Source of the DNA: Polaribacter litorisediminis
Lineage (GTDB): Bacteria > Bacteroidota > Bacteroidia > Flavobacteriales > Flavobacteriaceae
Length of the DNA stretch: 64,000 bases
Assembly (NCBI RefSeq): GCF_019968605.1
Contig: NZ_CP082966.1
Location: 4,019,501 to 4,083,500, forward strand
Direction: 5' to 3'
Below the pieces are notes generated by a model, which did not search any database, was not told the DNA's origin, and saw only the letters and a list, made by a program, of their open reading frames with translations. The position numbers were made by a program, and so were the translations under genes. The stretch's first letter is position 1; each line of letters starts with the position of its first letter. This document shows, piece by piece, positions 1 through 10,203 of this stretch.

Positions 1-9
1 TTAATAAAA

Positions 10-2472
10 ATGAAAATTAGAATCATAATCTTTTTTGTAATAGCATTATTTAACGATATAGGTTCATTACATGCGCAAAATTTCAAACAGTCAAATCTAG
101 AAACTAGAAGCGTTCAAAATTTCAATTTTGGATGGAAACATTTAAAAGATAAAACCTATGATACACACAGAGTAGGGTTGATAGACACAGATTGGGAAAT
201 GGTAGACCTACCGCATGACGCAGCTATTTTTGAAGACGTAAAACAAGAAAACTCAGACGGAGCCAATGGGTATTTTCCGTATATGAAAGGTAGCTATCGT
301 AAGCATTTTACTGTCTCTTCGGAAAACCAAGATAAATTGGTGTTTATAGAGTTTGAAGGTGTTTATAGAAATGCGAAAATTTGGATTAACGGACATTATT
401 TAGGAAATCATTTGAATGGATATCTTGGTTTTGAACATGAAGTATCAAATTATATACGTTTCGATCAAGCCAACCTTATTGTTGTAAAATATGACAACAC
501 AACCAAAGGTACCTCAAGATGGTATACTGGAGCTGGAATTTATAGAGATGTTTGGTTGAAAATTGTTGACCCCTTACATGTCCCTTTATACGGAACCTAT
601 GTTACCACATCAAAAGTGAGTAAAGCACATAGTCTAGTCAATCTAGCAACAGAAGTAACCAATAACTACAAACAAACCAAACTTTGCAAATTGGTCAGTA
701 AGATCCTAGATGCCAATAATAAGGTAGTTGAGCAACGGGAATCTATTGTGCCAATTCAAAGCGGAGAAACTTTTGTGTTTAATCAGGACATAGAGGTAAA
801 CAAACCGAATTTGTGGTCTCCTAATAATCCTTATTTATATACATTAAAATCTGAAATTTATGATCAAGATAAATTGGTGGATGAATATATTACAACGTTT
901 GGAATCCGAGAAATTAAAATGACTCCTGAAAAAGGATTGCTTATTAATGGAGAAAAAGTTGTTGCTGTTGGGGGGAATATTCACCATGACTTGATTAGTT
1001 TGGGAGCAGCAGCGTATAAAGCAGGCTATGAAAAACATATTGAAGATATGAAATCGATGGGAACCAATTCTGTTCGTTTAAGTCATAATCCACATGCAAC
1101 ACGACTTTTAGAAGTGTGTGATGAACAAGGTATTTTAGTGTATAACGAAGGTTTTGATAAATGGACAAGTCAGTTTTATGGAGGTGAAGCATCGTTTAAC
1201 AGTCAGTATAAAAAAGATATAGAAAATTGGATTAAAAGAGATCGAAACCATCCTTCAGTATATATCTGGAGTGCCGGAAATGAAGTAATGAAACAAGGGC
1301 AAATTGAAGATGAAAAATTTGAATCCCCTAAAGATGCTGAAGATTATGGCGTATCAACCTTTAAAAACATAAAAAAGGAGATTAATCGGTGGGATCCTTC
1401 AAGAAAAGTAACCGTAGGTTTATTCCCAACCAGAGAAAAAGTTTGGAATGGATATGACCCAAAACACCAGCCTAAATTCAACAAAGCTTTACCCGCTGAA
1501 ATGGCATGGTATTCAGATGTAGTAAGCTATAACTATACAGAGCAGATGTTTGCTAAAGACTATGAAAAATACCCACAAATGATGTTTATCAATTCTGAAG
1601 CAAATACTTCCTTAGGTATGGATTTCAAGGATGTATCTTGGTCTTATATCGATACAAATTATGTAATTGCTCATTACTATTGGACAGGATATGCTTATCT
1701 AGGGGAAGCGCCTTGGCCACGAATTGGGTGGAGTCGTGCCTTCTTTGATTTAGGCGGACAATTAACCAACCTCGGTTCTATGTACCAAAGCTACTATGAC
1801 CAAAAACCGATGAGTCATCTTTGGGTTTATGATGAAAGCGAAGCTGGCACTAAATTATACGAAGAACAATATGGCAATAATCGAACTTGGAGCTGGCATC
1901 CAATGACCAAAAATTGGAATTGGGAAAAAGATACAAAACTAAGACTGGCTGCTTTTTCCAATTGTGAAGAAGTAGAATTATTTCTAAATGGAAAATCACA
2001 AGGAAGAAAAAAACCGGCTGACTTTAAAAATAATATTACAGAATGGGAGCTAAATTATCAAGAAGGTACTATTGAATTAAAAGGTTTTAATAAGGGAAAA
2101 GTAGTTTCAAAAGATAAATTGACAACAGTAGGAAAACCTTTTGCAATCCAACTGAAAACTAAGACAGACAAATTAGAAGCAAGCGGGCTAGATTTGGCTT
2201 ATGTGCAAGTTGATGTAGTAGATGAGAAAGGTCGAAAAGTGTACAGTGCCACTAACGAAATTACATTTGAAGTTTCGGGTTCTGGAGAATTAGTAGGGGT
2301 ATCTAGTGGAGACATCTTAAGCCATGAAAATTTCAAGGCATCGAAAAGAAAGGCATATAATGGAAGTTGTATGGCAGTACTGAAAAGTGGTAAAGAAAAA
2401 GGAACTTTAAGAATAAAGGCAAAGGCAGCAGGTTTGAAAGAGTCATTATTAGAAATAAAAGTTAAACAATAA
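10..2472 (+). CDS. Exported GH2-family beta-glycosidase (beta-galactosidase-like)
   Basis: The 820-residue protein starts with a cleavable signal peptide (hydrophobic residues 4-20, ending HAQ). The GH2 order follows: a jelly-roll sugar-binding domain (about 40-185, with the SRWYTGAGIYRDVW block), an immunoglobulin-like domain (about 190-300) and a TIM barrel (about 305-600). The expected acid/base is E425 in WSAGNEV and the nucleophile is E530 in NSEANT. The C-terminal 200 residues look like the DUF4982 and Ig-like tail common in Bacteroidota GH2 enzymes. It probably removes beta-linked sugars in the periplasm. The next gene starts 5 bp after its stop, so the two are probably co-transcribed, as part of a locus ending in xylose catabolism. 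The fold and catalytic residues are well supported. The substrate (galactoside, xyloside or other) is not readable from sequence. Confidence 0.9.
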   Translation: MKIRIIIFFVIALFNDIGSLHAQNFKQSNLETRSVQNFNFGWKHLKDKTYDTHRVGLIDTDWEMVDLPHDAAIFEDVKQENSDGANGYFPYMKGSYRKHFTVSSENQDKLVFIEFEGVYRNAKIWINGHYLGNHLNGYLGFEHEVSNYIRFDQANLIVVKYDNTTKGTSRWYTGAGIYRDVWLKIVDPLHVPLYGTYVTTSKVSKAHSLVNLATEVTNNYKQTKLCKLVSKILDANNKVVEQRESIVPIQSGETFVFNQDIEVNKPNLWSPNNPYLYTLKSEIYDQDKLVDEYITTFGIREIKMTPEKGLLINGEKVVAVGGNIHHDLISLGAAAYKAGYEKHIEDMKSMGTNSVRLSHNPHATRLLEVCDEQGILVYNEGFDKWTSQFYGGEASFNSQYKKDIENWIKRDRNHPSVYIWSAGNEVMKQGQIEDEKFESPKDAEDYGVSTFKNIKKEINRWDPSRKVTVGLFPTREKVWNGYDPKHQPKFNKALPAEMAWYSDVVSYNYTEQMFAKDYEKYPQMMFINSEANTSLGMDFKDVSWSYIDTNYVIAHYYWTGYAYLGEAPWPRIGWSRAFFDLGGQLTNLGSMYQSYYDQKPMSHLWVYDESEAGTKLYEEQYGNNRTWSWHPMTKNWNWEKDTKLRLAAFSNCEEVELFLNGKSQGRKKPADFKNNITEWELNYQEGTIELKGFNKGKVVSKDKLTTVGKPFAIQLKTKTDKLEASGLDLAYVQVDVVDEKGRKVYSATNEITFEVSGSGELVGVSSGDILSHENFKASKRKAYNGSCMAVLKSGKEKGTLRIKAKAAGLKESLLEIKVKQ

Positions 2473-2477
2473 AGACA

Positions 2478-3809
2478 ATGAAATACAAAAACGTATTTTT
2501 CGGGTTACTAATAATTATAATGTTTTTCTCTTGTAATAAAAAGAAAAGTGAGCCTATAAGCAATAGTGAACCTATAACTATTTTTAAAGATAAAATTTCT
2601 GATATCATTTTTAGCAAATTACAAAACCGATTAAAACAAGTTAATACTGATGTTTTAGAACGAGGAATCGTATATGATTCTTTAAGAGGTGAAAAACTCC
2701 TAACAGGGTATAGCTATGGAGAGTATTACGACTGGGACTTGTATTATGAAAACATCTACCTCTCCTATTATGGTATTTCAGAGTATTGTTTTTCCAATTT
2801 AAATGTTTTTCTAAACCTTCAACACGAAAATGGTTTTATTCCAAGAAGTTTTGGCACCAAAAACTATGGCGCAAAAGAGATGTTTAAACCATTTATAGCG
2901 CAAATAGTTTTACTAGGCTCTTTGCAAAAAGAAGATTATAGTTGGGCAGAAAATCAGTATCCAAAACTCAAAAAATATATGCAGCATTGGATGGAATATG
3001 ATACCGATGGAAATGGATTGATGTACTGGGGAGAATTTAACACTGGAGAAAATGGAGCCTACCACAGCGGCATGGACAATCAGTTTTCCAGAACTGTAGG
3101 TCGCAGTGAAGGTGTTGACTTAAATTGTTATTTGGTTAGAGAATTAGATGCGATGGCTGTTATTGCATCACAATTACAAAAAACAGATGATGCTGAAAAT
3201 TTTTCGAAACAGGCTAAAGCTTTGACTAATAAGATTAATGAAATTTTATGGGATGAAGCGACAGGTTTTTACTATGACAGAAACGAAGCAACAGGCGAAA
3301 CCACCAAAATAAAGGCGATATCAGGATTTGCGCCATTGTGGAGTAAAGTGGCAAGTAAAAAACAAGCAAGTATTTTGGTGAAACAGCATCTAACAAATCC
3401 CGAAGAATTTTGGACAAAATATGCAGTACCAACTTATGCTATTGATGAAGCTGATTATTATCAAGGCTCTAAAACAGGAGAATGTAATTGGAGAGGTTCT
3501 AGTTGGATACCTACAAATCACATGATGATTCATGGTCTTAATTCATACGGATATCATGATTTAGCAAAAGAAATTGCGTATAAATCTTTTGATATGGTAC
3601 TGAATAAAAATAAAACAACTAGAGAATTTTTTAATGCCGAAACAGGAGAAGGCTATGGTTTAAAACCTTTTTATGGCTGGTCAACCTTAGCGTATTTTAT
3701 GCCATTAGAAGTTGAGTTAGCGTATAATCCTACTTTGATTGATAAGGATCTTAAAATTTTAAAATTAAGTAATTCAATAGACGGAGTATCATTTAAAGAA
3801 ATAGAATAG
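2478..3809 (+). CDS. Lipoprotein glycosidase of MGH1 / clan GH-G type, (alpha/alpha)6 barrel
   Basis: The 443-residue protein is a predicted lipoprotein (hydrophobic start, lipobox ending at Cys19 in MFFSC), so it should be anchored in the outer membrane or face the periplasm. The body has the motif order of MGH1-like, GH37 and GH63 glucosidases: an acidic aromatic YYDWDLYYE block near residue 87, GMDNQF near 199, and NWRGSSW near 337, followed by a glycine-rich GEGYGLKPFYGWST segment. These families invert alpha-glucosidic or related linkages using acidic residues in a six-hairpin barrel. It starts 5 bp after the GH2 gene, so the two are likely translated from one message. The family assignment is by motif, and a precise CAZy family or substrate cannot be given. 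Confidence 0.75.
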   Translation: MKYKNVFFGLLIIIMFFSCNKKKSEPISNSEPITIFKDKISDIIFSKLQNRLKQVNTDVLERGIVYDSLRGEKLLTGYSYGEYYDWDLYYENIYLSYYGISEYCFSNLNVFLNLQHENGFIPRSFGTKNYGAKEMFKPFIAQIVLLGSLQKEDYSWAENQYPKLKKYMQHWMEYDTDGNGLMYWGEFNTGENGAYHSGMDNQFSRTVGRSEGVDLNCYLVRELDAMAVIASQLQKTDDAENFSKQAKALTNKINEILWDEATGFYYDRNEATGETTKIKAISGFAPLWSKVASKKQASILVKQHLTNPEEFWTKYAVPTYAIDEADYYQGSKTGECNWRGSSWIPTNHMMIHGLNSYGYHDLAKEIAYKSFDMVLNKNKTTREFFNAETGEGYGLKPFYGWSTLAYFMPLEVELAYNPTLIDKDLKILKLSNSIDGVSFKEIE

Positions 3810-3886
3810 AAATTACAAGTTCATTATTCTATGACGGACTTTTATTTCACAAACTGTAAATCAAATTTTAAAACTTATTATTTTTT

Positions 3887-5332
3887 ATGAAGTCAGTTCA
3901 TAACATCTATTTTCTATTATTACTACTAATCGTAACCATTAGTTGTAAAAATAATGAGGAACTAAAAAAAGAGACTCCGCTTTTTGATAGGGAACGCTCT
4001 CATAAAAAAGACTTTTTAACCATCGATACACATCGTTTAGATGAACTAACGGATGATCAATTTTTAGAACGTATTCAATTTGATTACACCAAAAATTGCC
4101 TTACAAATAAAGATTCAATTGCTATTGTAGAAAATGATGGTTACAGAATTAATCTTTTTTCTGTAGCTATAAAAAATGGTTGGATTTCTAGAGAACGAGG
4201 TGCAAAAGAGGTCTTGCAATACCTTAAAGTATATCAAAACGCTAAAACGGCACAAGGTATTTTTCCGCGATCTTTTCATAGAATTACAGGTGAAAAGATT
4301 AAAGGCAAAACCTATGGTAATTTTGGACAACCCTATGATGTGGTTGGCACGGCATTTTTTGCAACCTCCATACAATTTACGGTAAGACAATTTTTTGATA
4401 AAGACAATCCTATTGAAAATGAAATCAGAGAACTCTGTAATTCAATATGTGATCGGATTAATTGGAATTTCGCATACAATACAGATAGAAAATGTTTTAC
4501 CTGGTTTAAAAACGGGGAAGATGGTAAACAATTTGACGGAAAGGATTTGGTTGGTGAAATGGATGAAACCTTTTTCTTGCAATTACTCGTATTAGGGTCT
4601 AAAAACTGGAATTATGGCACCGAAGCTTATAAAAACTATGTTTCAAAAATATTTGTTGATGAACAATATGGATACCGATATTTCTCTACAAAACAATACG
4701 ATTATAAAAATTCAAAACAGTTTACAGGAATTACAGTCAATAATCCAGAAATACTAAAATTAGACAATTATCCTACGGCTAAATTGGGCTATTTGGTACA
4801 GTCTCATATTTGGTTTGATTTAAAGGGATATGGAGATTCTATAGGTAACATAAATAATATGGATTATTTTGAAGGCACGCAAAAGGCCATTAAAGCGCAA
4901 ATAAGGTATGCACAAATCAACCCCGGAAAAAATAAATTGTATGGAGATGTTTGGGGGTTTTACGATACGTATTCTCCGATCTCAAAAAAATGGATGGTAA
5001 CCGGATTACCTGCGGAAGGCGATTTTGATGAAGGCACAATTTCTATATCTGCTGTTATGAGCGCCATTCCGTTTGCTCCAAAAGAATCCATAAAATGTTT
5101 ACGAATTTTATATAACGAATTCAAAAACGAAGGAATTTATAATGAAAAAGGGTTTGTAATGAGCGTAAATACCAACACAAGGGAATTAGCCAAAAAACCA
5201 GATACTTTTTTCCAACCAATTAATGTATTGTCTATAGAGAATTATCGTTCTAATATGTTATGGGAACTAGCAAAAAAAGCACCTGAATACAAAGCATCTT
5301 TTAAAGCAGCTGGTTTAAAACCTATTAAATAA
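3887..5332 (+). CDS. GH144-like / glucoamylase-like lipoprotein
   Basis: The 481-residue protein has a lipoprotein signal ending in VTISC (Cys20). After a spacer, the GWISRERGAKEVLQYL block (about residues 103-118) closely resembles the second helical hairpin of the bacterial glucoamylase-like/GH144 family. The later WGFYDTYSP segment (about 358-366) and GLPAEGDFDEGTISISA (about 374-390) correspond to its ligand-facing loops. GH144 founders cleave beta-1,2-glucan, but many relatives have no known substrate. It follows the MGH1-like gene by 77 bp and precedes the DUF5597-type gene by 30 bp, all in one direction. The modular protein at 7101-10118 carries a diverged version of the same catalytic fold, so the locus has two members of this family. 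Family confidence is moderate and substrate is unknown. Confidence 0.65.
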   Translation: MKSVHNIYFLLLLLIVTISCKNNEELKKETPLFDRERSHKKDFLTIDTHRLDELTDDQFLERIQFDYTKNCLTNKDSIAIVENDGYRINLFSVAIKNGWISRERGAKEVLQYLKVYQNAKTAQGIFPRSFHRITGEKIKGKTYGNFGQPYDVVGTAFFATSIQFTVRQFFDKDNPIENEIRELCNSICDRINWNFAYNTDRKCFTWFKNGEDGKQFDGKDLVGEMDETFFLQLLVLGSKNWNYGTEAYKNYVSKIFVDEQYGYRYFSTKQYDYKNSKQFTGITVNNPEILKLDNYPTAKLGYLVQSHIWFDLKGYGDSIGNINNMDYFEGTQKAIKAQIRYAQINPGKNKLYGDVWGFYDTYSPISKKWMVTGLPAEGDFDEGTISISAVMSAIPFAPKESIKCLRILYNEFKNEGIYNEKGFVMSVNTNTRELAKKPDTFFQPINVLSIENYRSNMLWELAKKAPEYKASFKAAGLKPIK

Positions 5333-5362
5333 AACTACAATAAAAACTATAATTATAAACAA

Positions 5363-7021
5363 ATGAAAAAAGCAACAATCTTTGGACTCTTATTTTTGGT
5401 TTCATCTTTGAGTATTATTAATGCTCAAAATAAGATACCTCATTTACAAAAAAATGGCAATGTAACACAACTTATGGTGAATGACCAGCCCTTTTTAATG
5501 ATTGCTGGCGAAGTGCACAACTCTTCAGCGTCAACCATAGAATATATGGAACCCTTATTTCCGAAGTTAAAAAAAATGAATCTAAATTCGGTATTTGTAA
5601 CCCTAGCTTGGGAACAATTTGAGCCTAAAGAAGGGGTTTACGATTATACTTTAGTAGATGCCATTATAGATAATGCTAAAAAAAATAATTTAAAAGTAAG
5701 CTTGTTATGGTTTGCAAGTTGGAAAAACGGCGAATCTAGTTACGCACCACTTTGGGTTAAAAAAGATACCAAACGCTTTTTTAGAGTAAAAACGAAAGAA
5801 GGCAAAGCAATAGAAACTTTGTCGCCTTTTTGTGAAGCTACTAAAATAGCTGATGCCAAAGCATTTACTCAATTAATGAAGCATATTAAGGAATATGATA
5901 CAGATCAAACTGTTATTTTAATGCAGCCACAAAATGAAGTGGGTATGTTTCAAGACATCGATTATAATAAAGTAGTACTAAACTTATACGAAAAAGAGGT
6001 TCCAAAAGCGTTGATGAGCTATTTAAAGAAAAACAAAAAACATTTAAAACCGTATGTTAGCGATGCCTGGTCAAAATCTAACTTTAAAACAAAAGGAACT
6101 TGGAAAGAAATCTTTGGAAATACACCAGAAGCCAAAGCCTTTTTTACTACATGGGAATATGCTACTTATATCAATTTTGTAGCTAAGTCAGGCAGAGAGC
6201 AGTATAATTTACCAATGATGGTAAATGCTTGGATTGTTCAAAAACCAGAGGATTTACCTGGTGTGTATCCTAATGGAGGTCCAGTTTCTAGAGTGATGGA
6301 TATTTGGAAAGCCGCTGCGCCAGATATCGATATTCAGTCGCCAGATATTTATTTATCGAATTTCAAAGAAATCGTTGCGATGTATCACAGAGACGATAAT
6401 CCTTTATTAGTACCAGAATCTAAAGCTGAGGTTGGTAGAGCTTTTTATGCTTTTGGTGAGCATGATGCCATCTGTTTTTCGCCATTCGGAATTGAAGATG
6501 CTGCTGATAATTTTGTATTTACAAAGTCTTATGAACTTTTAAACGAAGTACAACATCTTATTAAAAAATATCAAGGAACAGGGAAAATGCATGCAGTCTT
6601 AAGAGAACAGGGCGATACTTACAAAGATTTTTATATGGGCGACTGGAAAGTAAAAGTAATGTATGAAAAACCAAATGAACCTTCTTTTGGAATTATCATC
6701 CAAACAGATGCCAACGAATTTATGGTAATAGGCATGAATATAACTTTGTTTTTTGAATCTGAAGTAAAAAATACAATTGGTTATATTGGACAAGTATTTG
6801 AAGGTCGGTTTGAAGGCGAAAAGTGGGTAACTACAAGAATGCTAAATGGAGATGAAACTTATCATAATGCAAGGTTAAGGGTATTTGGTAGAACGTTTGA
6901 AACTGAAGAGAATATTGTAAATGTTACTAAAAAAGAAGGTGAGCCCGATGCATATTCGCCAGCAACAAAACAAACAATTGCAACGCCAGGAATTTATAAA
7001 GTGGTTACCTATAAAAGATAA
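5363..7021 (+). CDS. Exported GH35/GH42-like glycosidase with DUF5597-type C-terminus
   Basis: The 552-residue protein has a signal peptide ending INAQ (about residue 22). The barrel begins with the GEVHNSSAS and EPLFPKLKKMNLNSVFV segments typical of GH35/GH42 beta-galactosidase relatives. The likely acid/base is E192 in QPQNEVGM and the likely nucleophile is E352 in LVPESKAE. Residues from about 400 to the end form a beta-rich tail of the DUF5597 type, ending TPGIYKVVTYKR. It should hydrolyse a terminal beta-linked sugar in the periplasm. The last codons have a diverged partial copy at 10119-10160, after the next gene, which suggests that a second gene of this family once lay there. Confidence 0.8.
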   Translation: MKKATIFGLLFLVSSLSIINAQNKIPHLQKNGNVTQLMVNDQPFLMIAGEVHNSSASTIEYMEPLFPKLKKMNLNSVFVTLAWEQFEPKEGVYDYTLVDAIIDNAKKNNLKVSLLWFASWKNGESSYAPLWVKKDTKRFFRVKTKEGKAIETLSPFCEATKIADAKAFTQLMKHIKEYDTDQTVILMQPQNEVGMFQDIDYNKVVLNLYEKEVPKALMSYLKKNKKHLKPYVSDAWSKSNFKTKGTWKEIFGNTPEAKAFFTTWEYATYINFVAKSGREQYNLPMMVNAWIVQKPEDLPGVYPNGGPVSRVMDIWKAAAPDIDIQSPDIYLSNFKEIVAMYHRDDNPLLVPESKAEVGRAFYAFGEHDAICFSPFGIEDAADNFVFTKSYELLNEVQHLIKKYQGTGKMHAVLREQGDTYKDFYMGDWKVKVMYEKPNEPSFGIIIQTDANEFMVIGMNITLFFESEVKNTIGYIGQVFEGRFEGEKWVTTRMLNGDETYHNARLRVFGRTFETEENIVNVTKKEGEPDAYSPATKQTIATPGIYKVVTYKR

Positions 7022-7100
7022 AAAATTTATAAGTAATTAATCGTTTATATAGTGTATAATTGAGTAAAACTTGATGTCATAAAAATAAATATATGAAATT

Positions 7101-10100
7101 ATGAGAGCTTTATGTGTAATCATTAGCCTTTTTAGTTGTTGCGTATTCCATATGAATGCGCAAGTTGTACTATTTGATGATACAGCACAAGCAGCAACTT
7201 TTAATGTTGGTCAAAATTTATGGAGTTCTCTTGTTGCGAATCCGTTGCGTACTCAATTGAATTCTTCTGCAACCGTAATTTCTAATAATTCGAGTGCGTC
7301 TTGGCAAGGAATAAGTGGTAATTGTGCTGTTGAAATAACAAACGATACTAGAATTTTTCACATTCAATTTTTGAATCTTTCTCGATCAGGAAATTATCAA
7401 ATTCAATTTTCATTCGATGGAAGTTCTGATAAATATTTCTTTTCCGGAAACTATGACCTTTCGGAATGGACTAGCCAAGTCATTGATTTGTCAGAACATA
7501 TAGGAAAAACATTGAGTTGGTTTATCATATACCCAAGTTCTAATGAGGTGACACAAACCTATATTGATAATTTGTATTTAGATGGAAACCTATCCGAACC
7601 TATTTCAGAAGAAGTGATTGCGCAAAACCATTCTTTTAATAATCTAGAAGTCGGGATTCCCCTTTTAACCAATGACCAAGCAAGGTTAGGGTTTACAGAA
7701 ATGATGTCTGAGTATAAGTTGGAAACAACCTCAGAAGCTGTTAATTTATCGATGGATAGGTCTGAATGGGAGCAAGCACTTCGGATAAATTTTAATGATT
7801 TTAACACTAGTAGTCTAGACCTATTTATGGATGAAGTAGGCACTGGTGTTCATTTAGATTTTGCAAATAACCCTTGGGCAAGTATCGTATCAAATCCGCT
7901 TAGCGATGCCGTAAATACTTCTTCTTATGTAATCGAAAACAATCCTACTAGTTCATGGAAAGGAATTAGCGGCACATTGAATGCTTTAGTAACGGATACC
8001 AGTGTTTTTAACTTTCAATTATACAATCCTAATGGCGCTGGCAATTATCAAGTTCAGCTCTTTTTTGAGGGAGATGTAAGTAATAAGTCTTTTAATGGAG
8101 TATACAATGGAGGACAATGGGAAAACATTCAAATTGATTTATCAGCATATGCAGGAAAAAAAATCACTTGGTTTTGGATCGCTCCTACATCTGGAGTCGC
8201 TGAAAAATCTTATTTTGATGAGATTCATATTACATCAGATAAAACTATATCCGGTCAAGAAGCTTCTCTTTTAGTTTCTACATTTTCAACGTTAGATGCA
8301 GCAACCCGATTAGAATTACCTGCAGAATTAAGTAACTTAAACGGGATAAGTTTTAAGGCAAAAGCAATTGGAATGCCAATATCATTAGATGTTGAAGTTA
8401 GAAATGATGCAGATGAAGTTTTGCATGCTCAAACGATTTCTGTCAGCACGGAATGGGCAAGTTATGAGCTTCCATTTACGGCTATACATATGCGTCAGAT
8501 TAAATTTTCTATAAATTCAGACAATCAGGTGTTAGGAGATACTAATGCTTTTGCTTCGGCTATTTTGTTAGATGATCTTTATTTATTAGATGATACAGTA
8601 GCGCCATTTTCAATTCCAACAGAAGATGAGGAGGTACTGCAATGGTTAAAAGAATCTGCGATCCGATATTTTATTTGGCATTATATTCAGTTGGATGAAG
8701 ACAGAGGCGTTGTACAAGAAATTTCAAGTAGAGAGAATCATGTTCAACTTTCTGGATTAGGAATGTCAATTGCAGCTTTTGTTTTGGCAGAAAAAGAAGG
8801 TATGCTATCTCCGGTTGAAGCAAAGACAAAAATAAGTTCTATCCTCAATTGGTTAAATGCACTCGATGTAAATAATGGAGTGAGTGGTGTTTTAGGGTTT
8901 CCTCAGCATTGGATGAATTTTGAAGGAATTCCAATTTGGCAAAATATAAGTACCATAGACTGGGCAATGTGTGCTGCAGGAATAAGAATTGCAAAACAAA
9001 AATATAATGATGACGCATCAATTGTAGCCATTGCCGATGCTCTTTTAGATAAACCTCAATGGGATCAAATACTTACAGAAAACGGAAGAATACCAAAAGC
9101 ATTGGACACCTCTGGGAATCCTATAGATGGAGAATGGGGAGATGCATTTTCTGAGGAAACAGAATTGATATATACCGAAGCCATTGCAAGCGGAAAATTA
9201 GATAGTGTTATTTTGGATAAGATTATCAGAATAGAAAAAAAAGGTTTTTTCCCTAGTTGGTTTGGTGCTGGATTCACTTACAATTGGCTGCAGCTTTGGA
9301 CGGGAACTTTGGGCCCTTTTATAGGCAACAGTAAAAAAGCATATGAATTTGATGCAAAAACATCTTTGGAAGTTTTAGGTCTTCCTTTAATTGGATTAAC
9401 GGCATGCGGAACGGTATCAAATGTTGATGAAAATGGCTTCGTATCCTATGATTCTTACATATCAAATCAAGGTTCCGAGGCCCATGGCTCATTAAACTCA
9501 AATGAAGTAATTCAAATTTCTCCGGCACCCTATGGAGCTGTTTTAGCATATCCCTTTTTACCAAGTTCTTCTATGACTGCTTTAAGAGCATATGGAAAAA
9601 CAGGATATTTTCATCCATTACTCGGGTTTCCAGATAACATAAGAATGAAAGAATTACCCGGAGGTTTAAATGAAAAATGGGCACCCAATTGGGAACGATT
9701 TGATATAAATACGGCTGCTATAGCCATGGCAATTGAGCAGGTTCAAGACAATACAATATCAAATTTGATGCTTTCAGATTTAGATTTTAAAACAGCATTA
9801 GAAGAATTGATTTTAAACACACAGTTAAATACGTTATCAATTGATAAAGAAGAAATTGAGGATGGTCCTTTAATACGAGTTTCTGTCTACCCCAATCCAT
9901 CACAAGGAATATTTACTATTGAACTACCTCCTTCACTTTTTGGCGAAGTGGATAGTTTTCAGGTTATAGATTTATCTGGGAATATTTTGTTTACTAAAAA
10001 AATAGTGACGAAAGAAGCTCAAATAAAAATTGATTTAAGAAATTTTGCTTCAAGGGTCTATATTTTGAGGTTACCTTTTGTAAATAAAGTTCAAACAGTT

Positions 10101-10118
10101 TTTTTGGTAAAAAAATAA
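7101..10118 (+). CDS. Large modular T9SS-secreted GH144-like protein with duplicated accessory domain
   Basis: The 1005-residue protein has a signal peptide ending FHMNAQ (about residue 21). Two homologous beta-sandwich-like modules follow, at about 22-180 and 245-395. Both contain SW(Q/K)GISG, NYQ(I/V)Q and IDLS...GK...W blocks, so this is an internal duplication of a probable carbohydrate-binding module. A third beta-rich region (about 395-500) resembles a galactose-binding fold. The catalytic-type helical domain spans about 510-870 (EVLQWLKESAIRYFIW, SSILNWLNALD, GSEAHGSL) and is GH144/glucoamylase-like. The end is a type A T9SS sorting domain (about 925-1005, SVYPNPSQGIF), so the protein is exported through T9SS and probably attached to the surface. 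Among these enzymes it is the one built for attack on polymer outside the cell. Confidence 0.8.
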   Translation: MRALCVIISLFSCCVFHMNAQVVLFDDTAQAATFNVGQNLWSSLVANPLRTQLNSSATVISNNSSASWQGISGNCAVEITNDTRIFHIQFLNLSRSGNYQIQFSFDGSSDKYFFSGNYDLSEWTSQVIDLSEHIGKTLSWFIIYPSSNEVTQTYIDNLYLDGNLSEPISEEVIAQNHSFNNLEVGIPLLTNDQARLGFTEMMSEYKLETTSEAVNLSMDRSEWEQALRINFNDFNTSSLDLFMDEVGTGVHLDFANNPWASIVSNPLSDAVNTSSYVIENNPTSSWKGISGTLNALVTDTSVFNFQLYNPNGAGNYQVQLFFEGDVSNKSFNGVYNGGQWENIQIDLSAYAGKKITWFWIAPTSGVAEKSYFDEIHITSDKTISGQEASLLVSTFSTLDAATRLELPAELSNLNGISFKAKAIGMPISLDVEVRNDADEVLHAQTISVSTEWASYELPFTAIHMRQIKFSINSDNQVLGDTNAFASAILLDDLYLLDDTVAPFSIPTEDEEVLQWLKESAIRYFIWHYIQLDEDRGVVQEISSRENHVQLSGLGMSIAAFVLAEKEGMLSPVEAKTKISSILNWLNALDVNNGVSGVLGFPQHWMNFEGIPIWQNISTIDWAMCAAGIRIAKQKYNDDASIVAIADALLDKPQWDQILTENGRIPKALDTSGNPIDGEWGDAFSEETELIYTEAIASGKLDSVILDKIIRIEKKGFFPSWFGAGFTYNWLQLWTGTLGPFIGNSKKAYEFDAKTSLEVLGLPLIGLTACGTVSNVDENGFVSYDSYISNQGSEAHGSLNSNEVIQISPAPYGAVLAYPFLPSSSMTALRAYGKTGYFHPLLGFPDNIRMKELPGGLNEKWAPNWERFDINTAAIAMAIEQVQDNTISNLMLSDLDFKTALEELILNTQLNTLSIDKEEIEDGPLIRVSVYPNPSQGIFTIELPPSLFGEVDSFQVIDLSGNILFTKKIVTKEAQIKIDLRNFASRVYILRLPFVNKVQTVFLVKK

Positions 10119-10160
10119 AAAATAGTAACGCAGGGAATCTATAAAGTTATAGTTTATTAG
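10119..10160 (+). pseudogene. Relic 3' end of a second DUF5597-type glycosidase gene
   Basis: Immediately after the stop of the modular gene, one frame reads KIVTQGIYKVIVY and then a TAG stop. This matches the last residues of the gene at 5363-7021 (TIATPGIYKVVTYKR) at most positions, and the DNA is also similar. No start or upstream coding sequence remains. It is best explained as the tail of a former paralogue overwritten when the modular gene arrived, or as a product of unequal recombination. The match is short, so chance is not fully excluded. Confidence 0.5.
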
Positions 10161-10203
10161 AGATAACATAGCAAGGGTAAAAAAATTATAACATACATAA
10201 AAA

